A stretch of DNA of 64,000 nt from Mycobacterium sp. PSTR-4-N (lineage in GTDB: Bacteria; Actinomycetota; Actinomycetes; Mycobacteriales; Mycobacteriaceae): NCBI RefSeq assembly GCF_022348085.1, contig NZ_JAKRFN010000008.1, positions 124,001 to 188,000 of the forward strand. The letters are read 5' to 3'. The notes beneath the pieces are model-generated. The model was not told the DNA's origin. It saw nothing but the letters and a program-made list of their open reading frames with translations, and ran no database searches. This document shows positions 45,018 through 56,629 of this stretch, piece by piece (position 1 is the stretch's first letter; each line of letters opens with the position of its first letter). A program made the translations under genes and the position numbers.

Positions 45018-45319
45018 TGGCTACCGTGACCGATCCCCGCGACATCATCCTGTCCCCGGTGATCTCGGAGAAGTCCTACGGGCTCATCGAGGACAACGTG
45101 TACACGTTCGTCGTGCACCCGGACTCGAACAAGACGCAGATCAAGATCGCCATCGAGAAGATCTTCAACGTCAAGGTCGCCTCGGTGAACACGGCCAACC
45201 GGCAGGGCAAGCGCAAGCGCACCCGCACCGGTTTCGGCAAGCGCAAGGACACCAAGCGCGCGATCGTGACGCTCGCCGCGGGCAGCAAGCCCATCGACCT
45301 GTTCGGAGCGCCGGCCTAG
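45017..45319 (+). CDS. rplW: Ribosomal protein L23
   Basis: L23, 100 residues, at the tunnel exit where trigger factor and SRP dock. Typical segments are [19 protein letters not shown] and the rRNA-binding loop [18 protein letters not shown]. It begins inside the rplD stop codon and precedes rplB by 23 bases. Confidence 0.99.
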   Translation: MATVTDPRDIILSPVISEKSYGLIEDNVYTFVVHPDSNKTQIKIAIEKIFNVKVASVNTANRQGKRKRTRTGFGKRKDTKRAIVTLAAGSKPIDLFGAPA

Positions 45320-45342
45320 CCGGCAGGGAGAACTAGAGAATC

Positions 45343-46179
<837 letters not shown>

Positions 46180-46190
46180 GGAGTAAAGCG

Positions 46191-46472
46191 ATGCCACGCA
46201 GCCTCAAGAAGGGCCCGTTCGTCGACGACCATCTGCTCAAGAAGGTCGACGTGCAGAACGAGAAGAACACCAAGCAGGTCATCAAGACCTGGTCGCGCCG
46301 GTCCACCATCATCCCGGACTTCATCGGCCACACCTTCGCCGTCCACGACGGCCGCAAGCACGTGCCGGTGTTCGTCACCGAGTCGATGGTCGGGCACAAG
46401 CTGGGCGAGTTCGCCCCCACCCGCACCTTCAAGGGTCACATCAAGGACGACCGGAAGTCGAAGAGGCGCTAG
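46191..46472 (+). CDS. rpsS: Ribosomal protein S19
   Basis: S19, 93 residues, in the 30S head with S13. It begins [19 protein letters not shown] and carries the conserved [16 protein letters not shown] near the C-terminus. It is 11 bases after rplB and 2 bases before rplV. Confidence 0.99.
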
Positions 46473-46474
46473 TA

Positions 46475-47763
<1,289 letters not shown>

Positions 47764-47765
47764 TC

Positions 47766-48182
47766 ATGCTGATTCCCCGCAAGGTCAAGCACCGCAAGCA
47801 GCACCACCCGCGGCAGCGCGGCGTCGCCAGCGGCGGCACCACGGTCAGCTTCGGTGACTACGGCATCCAGGCCCTGGAGCACGCCTACATCACCAACCGG
47901 CAGATCGAGTCCGCTCGTATCGCGATCAACCGGCACATCAAGCGTGGCGGCAAGGTGTGGATCAACATCTTCCCCGACCGTCCGCTGACCAAGAAGCCCG
48001 CCGAGACCCGCATGGGTTCCGGTAAGGGTTCGCCGGAATGGTGGGTGGCCAACGTCAAGCCCGGTCGCGTGCTGTTCGAGCTGAGCTACCCCGACGAGGC
48101 GACCGCACGGGCCGCCCTGACCCGCGCCATCCACAAGCTGCCGATCAAGGCTCGCATCGTCACCAGAGAGGAGACCTTCTGA
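47766..48182 (+). CDS. rplP: Ribosomal protein L16
   Basis: L16, 138 residues, near the A-site tRNA of the 50S subunit. It begins [19 protein letters not shown] and includes [18 protein letters not shown]. The TGA overlaps the rpmC ATG by one base. Confidence 0.99.
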   Translation: MLIPRKVKHRKQHHPRQRGVASGGTTVSFGDYGIQALEHAYITNRQIESARIAINRHIKRGGKVWINIFPDRPLTKKPAETRMGSGKGSPEWWVANVKPGRVLFELSYPDEATARAALTRAIHKLPIKARIVTREETF

Positions 48183-48415
48183 TGGCAGTAGGAGTATCGA
48201 CGGGAGAGCTCCGTGAGCTCACCGACGACGAACTGACCGACAAGCTTCGCGAGTCCAAGGAAGAGCTGTTCAACCTGCGCTTCCAGATGGCGACCGGCCA
48301 GCTTGCCAACAACCGCCGGCTGCGTGTCGTCCGGCAGGAGATCGCACGGGTGTACACCGTGCTGCGCGAACGTGAGTTGGGTCTGGCCGCCGGACCCGGA
48401 GGTGAGGATTCGTAA
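48182..48415 (+). CDS. rpmC: Ribosomal protein L29
   Basis: L29, 77 residues, at the tunnel exit next to L23. The core [20 protein letters not shown] is clear. The ATG at 48182 overlaps the rplP stop (TGATG); longer upstream frame lies inside rplP and is rejected. The stop overlaps the rpsQ ATG (TAATG). Confidence 0.98.
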   Translation: MAVGVSTGELRELTDDELTDKLRESKEELFNLRFQMATGQLANNRRLRVVRQEIARVYTVLRERELGLAAGPGGEDS

Positions 48416-48714
48416 TGGCAGAGACCACAAAGGGTGACAAGCACACCCCTCGGACCGAGCAGCCGCGCGGCCGTCGCAAGACCGCCATCGGCTACGTCGT
48501 GTCGGACAAGATGCAGAAGACCATCGTTGTCGAGCTCGAGTCCCGTAAGTCGCACCCGTTGTACGGCAAGATCATTCGGACCACGACGAAGGTGAAGGCG
48601 CACGACGAGAACGGCGATGCCGGTGTCGGCGACCGCGTCTCGCTGATGGAGACCCGGCCGACGTCGGCGACCAAGCGTTGGCGCCTGGTCGAGGTCCTCG
48701 AAAAGGCCAAGTAG
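48415..48714 (+). CDS. rpsQ: Ribosomal protein S17
   Basis: S17, 99 residues, a 16S rRNA-binding OB-fold protein with [17 protein letters not shown] and [21 protein letters not shown] charged N-terminal extension of about 20 residues precedes the core. It is the last gene of the S10 transcription unit, because a terminator follows at once. Confidence 0.99.
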   Translation: MAETTKGDKHTPRTEQPRGRRKTAIGYVVSDKMQKTIVVELESRKSHPLYGKIIRTTTKVKAHDENGDAGVGDRVSLMETRPTSATKRWRLVEVLEKAK

Positions 48715-48733
48715 CCACACGGCACGACCTGTC

Positions 48734-48769
48734 AAAACCCCCGCACGCCACCCGGCGGCGGGGGTTTTT
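48734..48769 (+). terminator. Intrinsic terminator after rpsQ
   Basis: AAAACCCCCGC (48734-48744) pairs with GCGGGGGTTTT (48758-48768), with an inner CGCC-ACCC-GGCG hairpin and a run of five T. It ends the S10 operon before the sulfatase genes. Confidence 0.93.
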
Positions 48770-48808
48770 GCCTGCTGGTCTACTTCGCTGGGTGTACTGT
48801 GCGGCGCT

Positions 48809-51160
48809 ATGGCCACGGAATTCAACGGCAAGATCGAGCTCGACATCCGGGATTCCGAACCCGACTGGGGGCCGTACGCGGCCCCGGTCGCCCAGCCGGA
48901 TGCGCCGAACGTGTTGTACCTGGTGTGGGACGACACCGGCATCGCGACGTGGGATTGTTTCGGCGGCCTGGTGAACATGCCCGCGATGAGCCGCATCGCC
49001 GAACGGGGCGTGCGCCTGTCGCAGTTCCACACCACCGCGCTGTGCAGCCCGACGCGTGCCTCGCTGTTGACCGGCCGCAACGCCACGACCGTGGGAATGG
49101 CGACCATCGAGGAATTCACCGACGGTTTCCCCAACTGTAACGGCCGGATTCCGTTCGACACCGCGCTGCTCTCCGAGGTGTTGGCGGAAAACGGTTACAA
49201 CACCTACTGCGTGGGCAAGTGGCATCTCACCCCGCTCGAGGAGTCGAATCTCGCGGCGACCAAACGTCATTGGCCGCTGGGCCGGGGCTTCGAACGGTTC
49301 TACGGGTTCATGGGCGGGGAGACCGACCAGTGGTATCCCGAGCTGGTCTACGACAATCATCCGGTGCCGCCGCCGGCGACGCCGGAAGAGGGGTACCACC
49401 TGTCGAAAGACTTGGCCGACAAGACGATCGAGTTCATCAGGGACGCGAAGGTGATCGCGCCGGACAAGCCGTGGTTCACCTACCTGTGCCCGGGTGCCGG
49501 GCATGCACCGCACCACGTGTTCGCCGAATGGGCCGACCGCTATGCCGGTGCATTCGACATGGGCTACGAGCGCTACCGCGAGATCGTGCTGGAGAACCAG
49601 AAGCGGCTCGGCATCGTGCCGCCCGACACCGAACTCTCGCCGATGAATCCCTACTCTGACGTGACGGGGCCGAACGGGGAGCCGTGGCCCGCCCAGGACA
49701 CGGTGCGACCGTGGGATTCGCTCAGCGAGGACGAGAAGCGGCTGTTCAGTCGCATGGCCGAGGTGTTCGCGGGCTTCCTGTCCTACACCGACGACCAGAT
49801 CGGCAGGGTCCTCGACTATCTCGAGGAATCGGGTCAGCTGGACAACACGATCATCGTGGTGATCTCCGACAACGGCGCCAGCGGTGAAGGCGGGCCGAAC
49901 GGATCGGTCAACGAGGTCAAGTTCTTCAACGGCTACATCGACTCGGCCGAGGAAAGCCTCAAGCACTTCGACGATCTGGGCGGGCCGCAGACCTACAACC
50001 ATTACCCGATCGGCTGGGCGATGGCGTTCAACACCCCCTACAAGCTCTACAAGCGCTATGCCTCCCACGAGGGTGGCATCGCCGACACCGCGATCGTGTC
50101 CTGGCCCAAGGGGATTGCCGCGCACGGCGAGGTCAGGGACAACTACGTCAACGTCTCCGACATCACGCCCACTGTCTACGATCTGCTCGACATCACCCCG
50201 CCCGCGATCGTTCGCGGGGTGCCGCAGAAGCCCCTCGACGGCGTCAGTTTCAAAGTGGCGCTTGAGAATCCGGACGCGCCGACGGGGAAGGAAACCCAGT
50301 TCTACACCATGCTGGGCACGCGCGGTGTCTGGCATAAGGGCTGGTTCGCCAACACGGTGCACGCCGCATCGCCGGCGGGCTGGTCGCACTTCGACACCGA
50401 CCGATGGGAACTGTTCCACGTCGAGGCCGACCGCAGTCAGTGCCACGATCTGGCTGCCGAGCACCCCGAGAAACTCTCGGAGATGGTCGATCTGTGGTTC
50501 GCCGAGGCGGCCAAGTACAACGGACTGCCGCTGAGCGATCTCAACATCTTCGAGACGATGTCGCGGTGGCGGCCCTACATCGCCGGGGAACGGCAGTCCT
50601 ACACCTACTATCCCGGGACCGCCGACGTCGGCATCGGCGCCGTGGTGGAACTGCGCGGACGGTCGTTCGCCGTGCTGGCCGAGGTCACCGTCGACTCCGA
50701 CGATGTCGACGGTGTCGTCGTCAAACACGGTGGTGCACACGGCGGTTACGTGATGTACGTGCAGGGTCACCGATTGCACTTCTGCTACAACTTCCTCGGT
50801 GAGCAGGAACAGACCCTGTCCTCGGCCGATCCGCTGGGCGTCGGCCGGCACACCCTCGGGTTCGCGTTCACGCTGACCGGCACGGCACCGGGGTCGCACA
50901 CCCCGATCGGCGACGCCGCGCTGTACGTCGGCGACACCCAGGTGGCCGACTACCGCGAGATGCGGGTGCATCCGGGCACATTCGGCCTGGCCGCGGCGAG
51001 TCTGAGCGTCGGGGCCAACAACGGCTCCCCGGTGTCGCGCGCGTTCGCCGCGCCGTTCGCGTTCACCGGCGGCACCATCGCCCAGGTGCGCATCGACGTC
51101 TCCGGCGCGCCCTACAGCGATCTGGAGCGCGACTTCGCGCGCGCGTTCGCCAAGGACTGA
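48809..51160 (+). CDS. atsA: Arylsulfatase
   Basis: A 783-residue type I sulfatase hydrolysing sulfate esters. The formylglycine motif is CSPTR at residues 79-83, followed by ASLLTGRN, with the metal-binding VWDDTG near residue 40 and a second metal site in VVISDNGASGEGG. The substrate-site block CVGKWHLTP is present. After the catalytic domain a C-terminal region of about 180 residues forms the usual small domain. No signal peptide is visible, so a cytosolic location is likely. The adjacent FGE gene can convert Cys79. The position matches AtsA (Rv0711, from memory). A TACTGT -10-like element lies 9 bases before the ATG. Confidence 0.95.
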   Translation: MATEFNGKIELDIRDSEPDWGPYAAPVAQPDAPNVLYLVWDDTGIATWDCFGGLVNMPAMSRIAERGVRLSQFHTTALCSPTRASLLTGRNATTVGMATIEEFTDGFPNCNGRIPFDTALLSEVLAENGYNTYCVGKWHLTPLEESNLAATKRHWPLGRGFERFYGFMGGETDQWYPELVYDNHPVPPPATPEEGYHLSKDLADKTIEFIRDAKVIAPDKPWFTYLCPGAGHAPHHVFAEWADRYAGAFDMGYERYREIVLENQKRLGIVPPDTELSPMNPYSDVTGPNGEPWPAQDTVRPWDSLSEDEKRLFSRMAEVFAGFLSYTDDQIGRVLDYLEESGQLDNTIIVVISDNGASGEGGPNGSVNEVKFFNGYIDSAEESLKHFDDLGGPQTYNHYPIGWAMAFNTPYKLYKRYASHEGGIADTAIVSWPKGIAAHGEVRDNYVNVSDITPTVYDLLDITPPAIVRGVPQKPLDGVSFKVALENPDAPTGKETQFYTMLGTRGVWHKGWFANTVHAASPAGWSHFDTDRWELFHVEADRSQCHDLAAEHPEKLSEMVDLWFAEAAKYNGLPLSDLNIFETMSRWRPYIAGERQSYTYYPGTADVGIGAVVELRGRSFAVLAEVTVDSDDVDGVVVKHGGAHGGYVMYVQGHRLHFCYNFLGEQEQTLSSADPLGVGRHTLGFAFTLTGTAPGSHTPIGDAALYVGDTQVADYREMRVHPGTFGLAAASLSVGANNGSPVSRAFAAPFAFTGGTIAQVRIDVSGAPYSDLERDFARAFAKD

Positions 51161-51161
51161 C

Positions 51162-51791
51162 ATGGTTCGCGGGGTGCTGGTGCTGCTGTGGGCGGGCATG
51201 GTGCTGCTGCTCACGTCGTGCGCCCGCAGCAGTGACGGCACCCCGACCGCGCAGTTCGTCGAATCCAGCACGGCAGCAACGTCGTCGGAGGCCCCGGCAG
51301 TGGTGGCGCTCGACGATGTGCCGGGGGTGGTGCCCACACCGGCCTCCGCACCCGGCGAGGACTGCGCGCCGTCAGGCGTCCCGGTCGATGTGCGCATCGA
51401 CGATCCGAACGCCCCCACGGTGGTGGTCGGGCTGCCCGACGGCTGGACTGCGACGCCCTCGCCGGCCGGCGCGACGATGCAGGGTCCCGGGATGTCGGGC
51501 ACCGTGACCATCACGGCGACGCCGCTCGATCCCGCTGCGGCGTTCCGGCGCTACGCCGACGAGCTGACCGCCGAGAGCGAGCTGAGCACGCTGAGCCTCC
51601 TGCCGGCCGAGACCTGCGGCTTCAGCGGACAGAAGCTGATGGGGCAACTGGACGACGTCGTGTACCAGGCCCGCATCGTGCACGTGCCGGGTCATCTGAT
51701 CACGGTGTACGCCGAAGCGCCGACCGGCAGACCGGACTTCGACGCGGCTGGGTCGGTGCTGACCGCGGGCCTGCAGATCGGCCTACCCTGA
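51162..51791 (+). CDS. Lipoprotein of unknown function (LpqN-like?)
   Basis: A 209-residue lipoprotein. The signal peptide (residues 1-20) ends in the lipobox LLTSC. A Ser/Thr/Ala-rich linker follows, then a compact domain with VVGLPDGWTATPSPAG, SGTVTITATPLDPAAAFRRY and VYQARIVHVPGHLITVYAEAP. The pattern recalls the mycobacterial LpqN/LpqT lipoproteins, but the resemblance is weak. It starts 1 base after the sulfatase stop and ends 5 bases before the FGE start, so the three genes are one unit. I do not recall a counterpart at this spot in M. tuberculosis. Confidence 0.75.
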   Translation: MVRGVLVLLWAGMVLLLTSCARSSDGTPTAQFVESSTAATSSEAPAVVALDDVPGVVPTPASAPGEDCAPSGVPVDVRIDDPNAPTVVVGLPDGWTATPSPAGATMQGPGMSGTVTITATPLDPAAAFRRYADELTAESELSTLSLLPAETCGFSGQKLMGQLDDVVYQARIVHVPGHLITVYAEAPTGRPDFDAAGSVLTAGLQIGLP

Positions 51792-51796
51792 ACCCC

Positions 51797-52675
51797 ATGT
51801 TGACCGAGCTCGTCGCACTCGACGGTGGGCGGTTCCGGATGGGGTCGACGCAGTTCTATCCCGAAGAGGCGCCGGCACATACGGTCACCGTCGACGCGTT
51901 CGCGATCGAACGGCACCCTGTCACCAACGCACAGTTCGCCGCGTTCGTCGCCGACACCGGCTACCGCACGGTCGCCGAGCTCGCCCCCGACCCGGCGGCC
52001 TACCCCGGCGCGTCACCCGACGACCTCGTGCCCGGCGCGCTGGTGTTCCGGCCCACCGCAGGTCCGGTCGACCTGCGCGACTGGCGGCAGTGGTGGGAGT
52101 GGGTGCCCGGCGCGAACTGGCGGACGCCTCTCGGGCCGGGCAGCACCGTCGAGGCCGATCACCCCGTCGTGCAGGTCTGTTACGTCGACGCCCTGGCCTA
52201 CGCCCGCTGGGCCGGTCGGCGGCTGCCGACCGAGGCGGAATGGGAATTCGCTGCCCGCGGTGGGGCGCAGACCACCTATCCGTGGGGTGACGAGCCAGCG
52301 CCCGGCGGCCGGCAGATGGCCAACATCTGGCAGGGCGATTTCCCGTACCGCCACACCGGCCATATCGGGACGACGCCGGTGGGCACCTACGCCCCCAACG
52401 GCTACGGCCTGCTCGACATGATCGGAAACGTCTGGGAATGGACCACCACCCGGTTCGCCGGGCACCACCAGCTGGCCGAACGCGTCGACTCGTGTTGCGG
52501 GCCGAGCGGACCGGATGCTTCGCCCAACCCGGCGGTGAACCAAGCGCTCAAGGGTGGTTCGCACCTGTGCGCCCCGGAGTACTGTCACCGCTACCGGCCG
52601 ACCGCACGCTCCCCGCAGTCCCAGGACAGCGCGACCAGCCACATCGGTTTCCGGTGCGTGGCGGGGGCCCTCTGA
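51797..52675 (+). CDS. Formylglycine-generating enzyme
   Basis: A 292-residue copper-dependent FGE that oxidises the sulfatase CxPxR cysteine to formylglycine. The fold segments are GGRFRMGS, ERHPVTNAQFAAFV, RLPTEAEWEFAARGG, PWGDE and GLLDMIGNVWEWT. The two active-site cysteines are Cys258 and Cys263 in GGSHLCAPEYCHRYRPTAR. It corresponds to Rv0712, the structurally characterised mycobacterial FGE (from memory). TACCCT ends 8 bases before the ATG, so some transcripts may be leaderless. Confidence 0.95.
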   Translation: MLTELVALDGGRFRMGSTQFYPEEAPAHTVTVDAFAIERHPVTNAQFAAFVADTGYRTVAELAPDPAAYPGASPDDLVPGALVFRPTAGPVDLRDWRQWWEWVPGANWRTPLGPGSTVEADHPVVQVCYVDALAYARWAGRRLPTEAEWEFAARGGAQTTYPWGDEPAPGGRQMANIWQGDFPYRHTGHIGTTPVGTYAPNGYGLLDMIGNVWEWTTTRFAGHHQLAERVDSCCGPSGPDASPNPAVNQALKGGSHLCAPEYCHRYRPTARSPQSQDSATSHIGFRCVAGAL

Positions 52676-52683
52676 CCAGCGAT

Positions 52684-52712
52684 TTGGTGCATTCGCCGAG
52701 CTCACCTAGTAT
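52684..52712 (+). promoter_or_regulatory. spc (rplN) operon promoter
   Basis: TTGGTG (52684-52689), 17 bases, TAGTAT (52707-52712). GGGTTGCCT follows at 52717-52725. The promoter lies just after the FGE stop and restarts transcription of ribosomal genes behind the sulfatase module. Confidence 0.75.
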
Positions 52713-52718
52713 GTAGGG

Positions 52719-52852
52719 GTTGCCTAGGGCAGACCTCGGTTATCTCTGGTTCATTCTGACGGAGAAAACCCTGCGTGCTCTTTAGGCGACGAAGACCGCG
52801 CACGTCAGGTCGGCATCTGCCGTGCACACAGTAACCAGGTCGAGGAGATCTA
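52719..52852 (+). other. rplN leader with alternative hairpins
   Basis: About 130 bases without a gene. GCACG (52800-52804) can pair with CGTGC (52821-52825), while CGGCA (52811-52815) can pair with TGCCG (52818-52822). The two pairings overlap and so compete. The site GAGGAG for rplN follows. It could be regulatory; nothing known is matched. Confidence 0.4.
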
Positions 52853-53221
52853 GTGATTCAGCAGGAATCGCGGCTCAAGGTCGCCGACAACACGGGCGCC
52901 AAGGAGATCTTGTGCATCCGCGTTCTCGGTGGCTCGTCGCGGCGCTACGCCGGCATCGGTGATGTCATCGTGGCCACCGTCAAAGACGCCATCCCCGGCG
53001 GCAACGTCAAGCGCGGCGACGTCGTCAAGGCCGTCGTCGTGCGCACCGTCAAGGAGCGCCGCCGCGCCGACGGCAGCTACATCAAGTTCGACGAGAACGC
53101 CGCCGTCATCATCAAGGCCGACAACGACCCGCGCGGCACGCGCATCTTCGGGCCCGTCGGTCGCGAACTGCGCGAGAAGCGCTTCATGAAGATCGTCTCG
53201 CTCGCCCCGGAGGTGTTGTAG
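52853..53221 (+). CDS. rplN: Ribosomal protein L14
   Basis: L14, 122 residues, at the subunit interface with L19. It begins [19 protein letters not shown] and has [17 protein letters not shown]. The GTG at 52853 follows GGAGATCTA. It is the first gene of the spc operon, and its stop abuts the rplX ATG. Confidence 0.99.
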   Translation: MIQQESRLKVADNTGAKEILCIRVLGGSSRRYAGIGDVIVATVKDAIPGGNVKRGDVVKAVVVRTVKERRRADGSYIKFDENAAVIIKADNDPRGTRIFGPVGRELREKRFMKIVSLAPEVL

Positions 53222-53539
53222 ATGAAGGTCCGCAAGGGCGACACCGTGCTCGTCATCTCGGGCAAGGACAAGGGTGCCAAGGGCAAGGTCCTGGTGGCCT
53301 ACCCCGAACGCAATAAGGTCCTGGTCGAGGGCGTGAACCGGATCAAGAAGCACACCGCGCAGTCCGCCAACGAGCGGGGCGCCTCCTCGGGCGGCATCGT
53401 GACGCAGGAAGCCGCGATCGCGGTCTCCAACGTGATGCTGCTCGATTCCGACGGCAAGCCGACCCGCGTCGGTTACCGCATCGATGACGAGACCGGCAAG
53501 AAGGTCCGTGTCGCCAAGACCAACGGCAAGGACATCTGA
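53222..53539 (+). CDS. rplX: Ribosomal protein L24
   Basis: L24, 105 residues, an assembly initiator. The KOW motif [20 protein letters not shown] is at the N-terminus. It begins directly after the rplN stop and ends 1 base before the rplE start. Confidence 0.99.
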   Translation: MKVRKGDTVLVISGKDKGAKGKVLVAYPERNKVLVEGVNRIKKHTAQSANERGASSGGIVTQEAAIAVSNVMLLDSDGKPTRVGYRIDDETGKKVRVAKTNGKDI

Positions 53540-53540
53540 G

Positions 53541-54107
53541 ATGACAACTGCTGAAACCAAGACCCTGCCCCGCCTGAAGCAGCGCTACCGCGACGAGATC
53601 CGCGAGTCGCTGCAGAAGGAATTCGGCTACGCCAACGTCATGCAGATCCCGGGCGTGGTGAAGGTCGTCGTCAACATGGGCGTCGGTGACGCCGCCCGCG
53701 ACGCCAAGCTGATCAACGGCGCGGTCAACGACCTCGCGCTGATCACCGGCCAGAAGCCCGAGATCCGCCGGGCCCGCAAGTCCATCGCCCAGTTCAAGCT
53801 GCGCGAGGGCATGCCCATCGGCGCCCGCGTCACACTGCGCGGCGACCGCATGTGGGAGTTCCTGGACCGGCTGATCTCGATCTCGCTGCCCCGTATCCGC
53901 GACTTCCGCGGCCTCAACAGCAAGCAGTTCGACGGCACCGGCAACTACACCTTCGGGCTGACCGAGCAGTCGGTGTTCCACGAGATCGACGTGGACAGCA
54001 TCGACCGCCCGCGCGGCATGGACATCACCGTCGTCACCACGGCGACCAACGACGACGAAGGTCGGGCGCTGCTGCGGGCGCTGGGCTTCCCGTTCAAGGA
54101 GAACTGA
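53541..54107 (+). CDS. rplE: Ribosomal protein L5
   Basis: L5, 188 residues, binding 5S rRNA and the P-site tRNA elbow. Key blocks are [18 protein letters not shown] and [20 protein letters not shown]. The ATG at 53541 lies 1 base after the rplX stop; an upstream in-frame extension lies inside rplX and is not conserved. Confidence 0.98.
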   Translation: MTTAETKTLPRLKQRYRDEIRESLQKEFGYANVMQIPGVVKVVVNMGVGDAARDAKLINGAVNDLALITGQKPEIRRARKSIAQFKLREGMPIGARVTLRGDRMWEFLDRLISISLPRIRDFRGLNSKQFDGTGNYTFGLTEQSVFHEIDVDSIDRPRGMDITVVTTATNDDEGRALLRALGFPFKEN

Positions 54108-54110
54108 GCA

Positions 54111-54296
54111 ATGGCAAAGAAGGCTCTGGTCAACAAGGCCAACAAGAAGCCCAAGTTCAAGGTGCGGGCCTACACGCGCTGCAACCGGTGCGGCCGCCCG
54201 CACGCGGTGTTCCGCAAGTTCGGCCTGTGCCGTATCTGCCTTCGCGAGATGGCGCACGCCGGCGAACTGCCCGGCGTCCAGAAGTCCAGCTGGTAA
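54111..54296 (+). CDS. rpsZ: Ribosomal protein S14, zinc-binding type
   Basis: S14 type Z, 61 residues, with two CxxC pairs (Cys24, Cys27, Cys40, Cys43 in [20 protein letters not shown]) for zinc. Mycobacteria often carry a zinc-free S14 paralogue elsewhere for zinc starvation; it is not in this window. A 77-base gap follows before rpsH. Confidence 0.98.
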   Translation: MAKKALVNKANKKPKFKVRAYTRCNRCGRPHAVFRKFGLCRICLREMAHAGELPGVQKSSW

Positions 54297-54373
54297 GCCA
54301 GCCCAACCCACGAAACATGTTGCGGTAGGCCCGAATAACCGGGAACCGCCGCGAGAAAGGTGAACCGGCTGTC

Positions 54374-54772
54374 ATGACCATGACGGATCCGATCGCAGAC
54401 TTCCTGACACGTCTGCGCAACGCCAACTCGGCGTACCACGATGAAGTGACCCTTCCGCACAGCAAGATCAAGGCCAACATCGCCGAGATCCTGAAGTCCG
54501 AGGGGTACATCAGCGACTACCGCACCGAGGATGCCCGCGTGGGCAAGTCCCTCGTCGTGCAGCTCAAGTACGGGCCCAGCCGCGAGCGGAGCATCGCCGG
54601 CCTGCGCCGCGTGAGCAAGCCCGGTCTGCGGGTCTACGCCAAGTCCACCAACCTGCCCCGAGTGCTCGGCGGGCTGGGTGTGGCCATCATTTCCACGTCG
54701 TCCGGACTGCGGACCGACCGCCAGGCATCCCGCGAGGGTGTCGGCGGCGAGGTCCTCGCGTACGTGTGGTAA
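54374..54772 (+). CDS. rpsH: Ribosomal protein S8
   Basis: S8, 132 residues, a central-domain 30S assembly protein and in enterobacteria the spc operon repressor. It begins [18 protein letters not shown] and ends in the conserved [28 protein letters not shown] precedes the ATG. Confidence 0.99.
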   Translation: MTMTDPIADFLTRLRNANSAYHDEVTLPHSKIKANIAEILKSEGYISDYRTEDARVGKSLVVQLKYGPSRERSIAGLRRVSKPGLRVYAKSTNLPRVLGGLGVAIISTSSGLRTDRQASREGVGGEVLAYVW

Positions 54773-54794
54773 CGGGAACGGAGGAGCAGGACTA

Positions 54795-55334
54795 ATGTCT
54801 CGCATTGGAAAGCAGCCGGTCCCGGTTCCCGCCGGCGTCGACGTCACCATCAACGGGCGCAACGTCGAGGTCAAGGGCCCCAAGGGCACGCTGACCCTGG
54901 ATGTGGCCGAGCCGATCGAGGTGTCGCGCGACGACGACGGCGCCATCGTGGTGACCCGGCCGAACGACGAGCGCCGCAACCGCTCGCTGCACGGACTGTC
55001 CCGCACGCTGATCGCCAACCTGGTGACCGGCGTGACGCAGGGCTACACCACCAAGATGGAGATCTTCGGCGTCGGTTACCGCGTGGTGGCCAAGGGCAGC
55101 GACCTCGAGTTCGCCCTGGGTTACAGCCACCCGGTGCTGATCAACGCCCCCGAGGGCGTGACCTTCGCGGTCGAGACGCCCACGAAGTTCTCGATCTCCG
55201 GCATCGACAAGCAGGCCGTCGGCCAGATCGCGGCGAACATCCGCCGCCTCCGCAAGAGCGATCCCTACAAGGGCAAGGGCATTCGCTACGAAGGCGAGCA
55301 GATCCGCCGCAAGGTCGGAAAGACAGGTAAGTAG
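54795..55334 (+). CDS. rplF: Ribosomal protein L6
   Basis: L6, 179 residues, near the factor-binding site. It begins [17 protein letters not shown] and has the late signature [13 protein letters not shown]. The ATG at 54795 follows GGAGGAGCAGG; the longer frame upstream overlaps rpsH and is rejected. Confidence 0.98.
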   Translation: MSRIGKQPVPVPAGVDVTINGRNVEVKGPKGTLTLDVAEPIEVSRDDDGAIVVTRPNDERRNRSLHGLSRTLIANLVTGVTQGYTTKMEIFGVGYRVVAKGSDLEFALGYSHPVLINAPEGVTFAVETPTKFSISGIDKQAVGQIAANIRRLRKSDPYKGKGIRYEGEQIRRKVGKTGK

Positions 55335-55337
55335 TAG

Positions 55338-55751
55338 ATGGCTACCAACACCAAAACCCCAGCAGCCGCCGGGCACACCCCGGTCGGCAAGAACGTTTCC
55401 CAGGTCCGCCGGACGGCACGGACTCGCCGGCATGCGCGGCTGCGCAAGAAGGTGGCGGGCACGGCCGAGCGGCCGCGTCTCGTCGTCAACCGCTCGTCGC
55501 GGCACATCCACGTGCAGCTGGTCGACGACGCCCAGGGCGTCACGCTGGCGGCGGCCTCCTCCATCGAGGCCGACGTGCGTGCGGTCGAGGGTGACAAGAA
55601 GGCCGCCGCCACGCGGGTGGGCCAGCTGATCGCCGAGCGCGCGAAGGCCGCCGGTATCGACCAGGTCGTGTTCGACCGCGGTGGCAACACCTACGGCGGT
55701 CGGATCGCGGCGCTGGCCGACGCGGCGCGCGAAGGCGGGTTGAAGTTCTGA
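55338..55751 (+). CDS. rplR: Ribosomal protein L18
   Basis: L18, 137 residues, which with L5 carries 5S rRNA. Core segments are [19 protein letters not shown] and [20 protein letters not shown]. An N-terminal basic extension of about 25 residues precedes the core. It starts 3 bases after rplF. Confidence 0.98.
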   Translation: MATNTKTPAAAGHTPVGKNVSQVRRTARTRRHARLRKKVAGTAERPRLVVNRSSRHIHVQLVDDAQGVTLAAASSIEADVRAVEGDKKAAATRVGQLIAERAKAAGIDQVVFDRGGNTYGGRIAALADAAREGGLKF

Positions 55752-55773
55752 TGACGTACAACGAGAGGACTGC

Positions 55774-56442
55774 ATGATGGCCGACCAGGCTGGCGCCGGT
55801 TCGGCGCAGGACAATCGCGGCGGCCGCGACGACCGCGGCGGGCGAGGCCGCCGGGACGATCGCGGCGGCCGGGGCGGTCGTGACGATCGCGAGAAGAGCA
55901 ACTACCTGGAGCGCGTGGTCGCGATCAACCGCGTCTCCAAGGTCGTCAAGGGTGGTCGCCGGTTCAGCTTCACCGCGCTGGTGATCGTCGGTGACGGCCA
56001 CGGCATGGTGGGCGTCGGCTACGGCAAGGCCAAAGAGGTCCCGGCCGCGATCGCCAAGGGCGTCGAGGAAGCTCGCAAGAACTTCTTCCGCGTCCCGCTG
56101 ATCGGCGGCACCGTGACCCATCCCGTGCAGGGTGAGGCCGCGGCCGGCGTCGTGATGCTGCGCCCGGCCAGCCCCGGTACCGGTGTCATCGCCGGTGGCG
56201 CGTGCCGCGCGGTGCTGGAATGCGCCGGCGTGCACGACGTGCTGGCCAAGTCGCTGGGCAGCGACAACGCGATCAACGTGGTGCACGCGACCGTCGCCGC
56301 GCTGAAGCTGTTGCAGCGCCCCGAAGAGGTCGCGGCCCGCCGCGGCCTGCCGATCGAAGATGTGGCGCCCGCGGGCATGCTGCGGGCTCGCCGCGAGGCC
56401 GAGGCTGCGGCCGCAGGCGCCGCGCGTGAGGGAACGGCGTAA
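55774..56442 (+). CDS. rpsE: Ribosomal protein S5
   Basis: S5, 222 residues, for decoding fidelity. The double-stranded RNA-binding core starts at [19 protein letters not shown] and includes [20 protein letters not shown]. An N-terminal extension of about 45 residues is built from repeats of [11 protein letters not shown], an RGG-like, disordered, positively and negatively charged segment. Two consecutive ATGs (55774 and 55777) follow GAGAGGA. Confidence 0.99.
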   Translation: MMADQAGAGSAQDNRGGRDDRGGRGRRDDRGGRGGRDDREKSNYLERVVAINRVSKVVKGGRRFSFTALVIVGDGHGMVGVGYGKAKEVPAAIAKGVEEARKNFFRVPLIGGTVTHPVQGEAAAGVVMLRPASPGTGVIAGGACRAVLECAGVHDVLAKSLGSDNAINVVHATVAALKLLQRPEEVAARRGLPIEDVAPAGMLRARREAEAAAAGAAREGTA

Positions 56443-56446
56443 GAAC

Positions 56447-56626
56447 ATGGCAGAGCTCAAGATCACCCAGGTGCGCAGCACCATCGGTGCGCGCTGGAAG
56501 CAGCGGGAGACCCTGCGCACCCTCGGGTTGCGCAAGATCCGCCAGTCCGTGGTGCGCGAGGACAACGCGCAGACGCGCGGACTGATCAAGACCGTGCACC
56601 ACCTCGTCACGGTGGAGGAGGTTTAA
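56447..56626 (+). CDS. rpmD: Ribosomal protein L30
   Basis: L30, 59 residues, with [20 protein letters not shown] and [17 protein letters not shown]. The ATG at 56447 comes 4 bases after the rpsE stop. rplO begins 3 bases after its own stop. Confidence 0.98.
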   Translation: MAELKITQVRSTIGARWKQRETLRTLGLRKIRQSVVREDNAQTRGLIKTVHHLVTVEEV

Positions 56627-56629
56627 CCC

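Noticed and set aside
48572-51514. A 980-codon open frame antisense to the sulfatase
   Set aside because: It spans the S10 terminator and the sulfatase gene, has no recognisable domain, and the sulfatase on the plus strand has clear catalytic motifs.
55800-55900. Short direct repeats suggesting a CRISPR or tandem repeat
   Set aside because: The repeats are codon repeats for Asp-Arg-Gly in S5, without spacer structure.
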